Source: Pseudooctadecabacter sp. (lineage in GTDB: Bacteria; Pseudomonadota; Alphaproteobacteria; Rhodobacterales; Rhodobacteraceae). Taken from it: 6,365 nucleotides of DNA. The stretch is from positions 1 through 6,365 of the forward strand of contig JAHDFG010000123.1 of the NCBI GenBank assembly GCA_020628265.1, in the 5' to 3' direction. The translations under genes were made by a program, and so were the position numbers. How positions within the stretch are numbered: the stretch's first letter is position 1; each line of letters begins with the position of its first letter. Shown piece by piece: positions 5,399 to 6,365 of the stretch. The notes beneath the pieces were generated by a model, which saw nothing but the letters and a program-made list of their open reading frames with translations, ran no database searches and had not been told where the DNA came from.

Positions 5399-6214
5399 AT
5401 GAAACTACTTTTCCTAGGCGACGTCATGGGCCGGTCCGGCCGCTCCGGCATAATCGAACGCTTGCCACAGTTGCGCGCCGACTGGGGCCTCGACTTCGTG
5501 GTGGTCAATGCCGAGAACGCGTCCAACGGGGCAGGGCTGACTGCCAAACACGCGAAACTCCTGCTCGATGCAGGGGCCGATGTTCTGACTCTGGGCGATC
5601 ATGCCTTTGACCAGAAAGACATGATGCAATTCTGCGAGGCTGAACCGCGCATCATCCGCCCCCTCAATTTCTCCAAGGCCGCCCCGGGGAAAGGCGCGCG
5701 CGTGTTCGAGGCCTCTCGCGGGCGCAAGGTGCTGGTGGCACAGGTCTTGGGCCAAGTCTTCATGAAGCGGGCCTTTGACGATCCGTTCTCTGCTGTAGAA
5801 ACGGTGCTGAAGGCGCATCCGCTGGGCGGCACGGTGAATGCCAGCCTTATCGATGTCCATTGTGAGGCCACCTCCGAGAAAATGGCCATGGGGCATTACT
5901 GTGACGGCCGCGCGTCGGTTGTTGTCGGCACTCACACGCATGTTCCCACAGCCGACGCAATGATCCTGCCCGCAGGTACCGCCTTTCAGACCGATGCGGG
6001 CATGTGCGGCGACTACAATTCTGTCATCGGCATGCAAAAGGAAGAACCCCTGCGCCGCTTTATCACCGGCATGCCGAAGTCGCGGTTCGAGCCTGCGGCG
6101 GGTGAGGCCACGCTGAGCGGCCTATACGTCGAAACCGATGATCGGACGGGTAAAGCCACGCGGGTCGAACAGGTCCGGCAAGGCGGACGGCTCAGCCAGC
6201 AGGGGCCGTCATGA
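5399..6214 (+). CDS. ymdB: YmdB-family (TIGR00282) metallophosphoesterase
   Basis: A 271-residue cytoplasmic dinuclear-metal phosphoesterase. The characterised relative, Bacillus subtilis YmdB (unrelated to the E. coli macrodomain protein of that name), hydrolyses cyclic nucleotides including 2',3'-cAMP and affects gene expression and biofilms. Metal and catalytic residues fall at the same numbers as in that protein: D8 (FLGDVMG), E39 and N40 (VNAENASNGAG), H68 (TLGDHAFD), H154 (DVHCEATSEK), H179 and H181 (GTHTHVPTAD). Family tail motifs TDAGMCGDYNSVIGM (198-212) are present. The usual GNH motif reads GDH here, so the metal ligand at 67 is Asp, not Asn. Length is normal. The start fits the family N-terminus exactly although no Shine-Dalgarno precedes it (the bases before the ATG are CGAACACCC). 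It overlaps the next gene by ATGA at 6211-6214. The family is firm, but the substrate in this organism is inferred. Confidence 0.92.
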   Translation: MKLLFLGDVMGRSGRSGIIERLPQLRADWGLDFVVVNAENASNGAGLTAKHAKLLLDAGADVLTLGDHAFDQKDMMQFCEAEPRIIRPLNFSKAAPGKGARVFEASRGRKVLVAQVLGQVFMKRAFDDPFSAVETVLKAHPLGGTVNASLIDVHCEATSEKMAMGHYCDGRASVVVGTHTHVPTADAMILPAGTAFQTDAGMCGDYNSVIGMQKEEPLRRFITGMPKSRFEPAAGEATLSGLYVETDDRTGKATRVEQVRQGGRLSQQGPS

Positions 6215-6365
6215 CACGCCACGCGGTCCTGCCATGGGCCGCGCTTTTGGTGTTCGGGGCAGGGTGGGGCGTGATGCAGCCCCTGACCAAAATAGCTGTC
6301 ACAGGCGGGTTTGAACCCTTTGGTCTCATGGTCTGGCAAGGGCTGAGTTCCCTGATCGTCGGCGG
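6211..6365 (+). CDS. EamA/DMT-superfamily permease, N-terminal part (cut by window edge)
   Basis: Only the first 51 codons are present. They encode MTRHAVLPWAALLVFGAGWG, then VMQPLTKIAVTGGFEPFGLM and VWQGLSSLIVG: a first membrane helix at about 5-25 containing the G-x-G-W-G pattern, a short PLTKIA segment, and the start of a second helix. This pattern is typical of the first EamA repeat of drug/metabolite transporters, which usually have ten helices in about 300 residues. The start is supported by AGGGG at 6201-6205, five bases before the ATG, and by the 4-bp ATGA overlap with the phosphoesterase gene, implying coupled expression. The substrate cannot be judged from this fragment. Confidence 0.75.
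   Translation, partial: MTRHAVLPWAALLVFGAGWGVMQPLTKIAVTGGFEPFGLMVWQGLSSLIVG

Overview
The window is GC-rich, gene-dense chromosomal DNA from an alphaproteobacterium, most likely a Rhodobacterales/Roseobacter-type organism. That placement is an inference from base composition, codon use, the protein types and the remembered order folate cyclo-ligase – YmdB-type phosphoesterase – EamA permease. No mobile element, CRISPR array, tRNA or rRNA is visible. All five complete genes look intact, and the sixth is cut by the right edge.

Left block (1-3225) is purine catabolism. An 8-oxoguanine deaminase-type amidohydrolase (86-1420, +) is followed 27 bp later by a small CAP/SCP-domain lipoprotein (1448-1933, +). 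Facing them is a guanine deaminase, guaD (1930-3225, -). The lipoprotein and guaD converge so tightly that their stop codons overlap. The two deaminases belong to the same superfamily but to different subgroups. Together they would turn 8-oxoguanine into urate and guanine into xanthine, feeding the xanthine dehydrogenase/urate route, whose genes are not in this window.

Middle block (3226-5262) starts at a 109-bp divergent intergenic region with small palindromes and a weak promoter candidate. It holds mgtE (3335-4709 coding plus stop to 4711, +), a complete Mg2+ transporter/channel, coupled by an ATGA overlap to 5-formyltetrahydrofolate cyclo-ligase (4708-5262, +), an Mg-ATP-dependent folate salvage enzyme.

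Right block (5263-6365) starts with a 136-bp gap holding two back-to-back hairpins, one of them a 13-bp stem. It continues with a YmdB-family (TIGR00282) metallophosphoesterase (5399-6214, +), which has no visible Shine-Dalgarno and may be translated from a leaderless transcript. This is coupled by another ATGA overlap to the start of an EamA/DMT-family permease (6211-end, +).

I see no new multi-gene system. The points most worth a second look are the tandem hairpins before the phosphoesterase, the possible leaderless start of that gene, its Asn-to-Asp change in the metal motif, and the pairing of two guanine-type deaminases with an embedded CAP lipoprotein.
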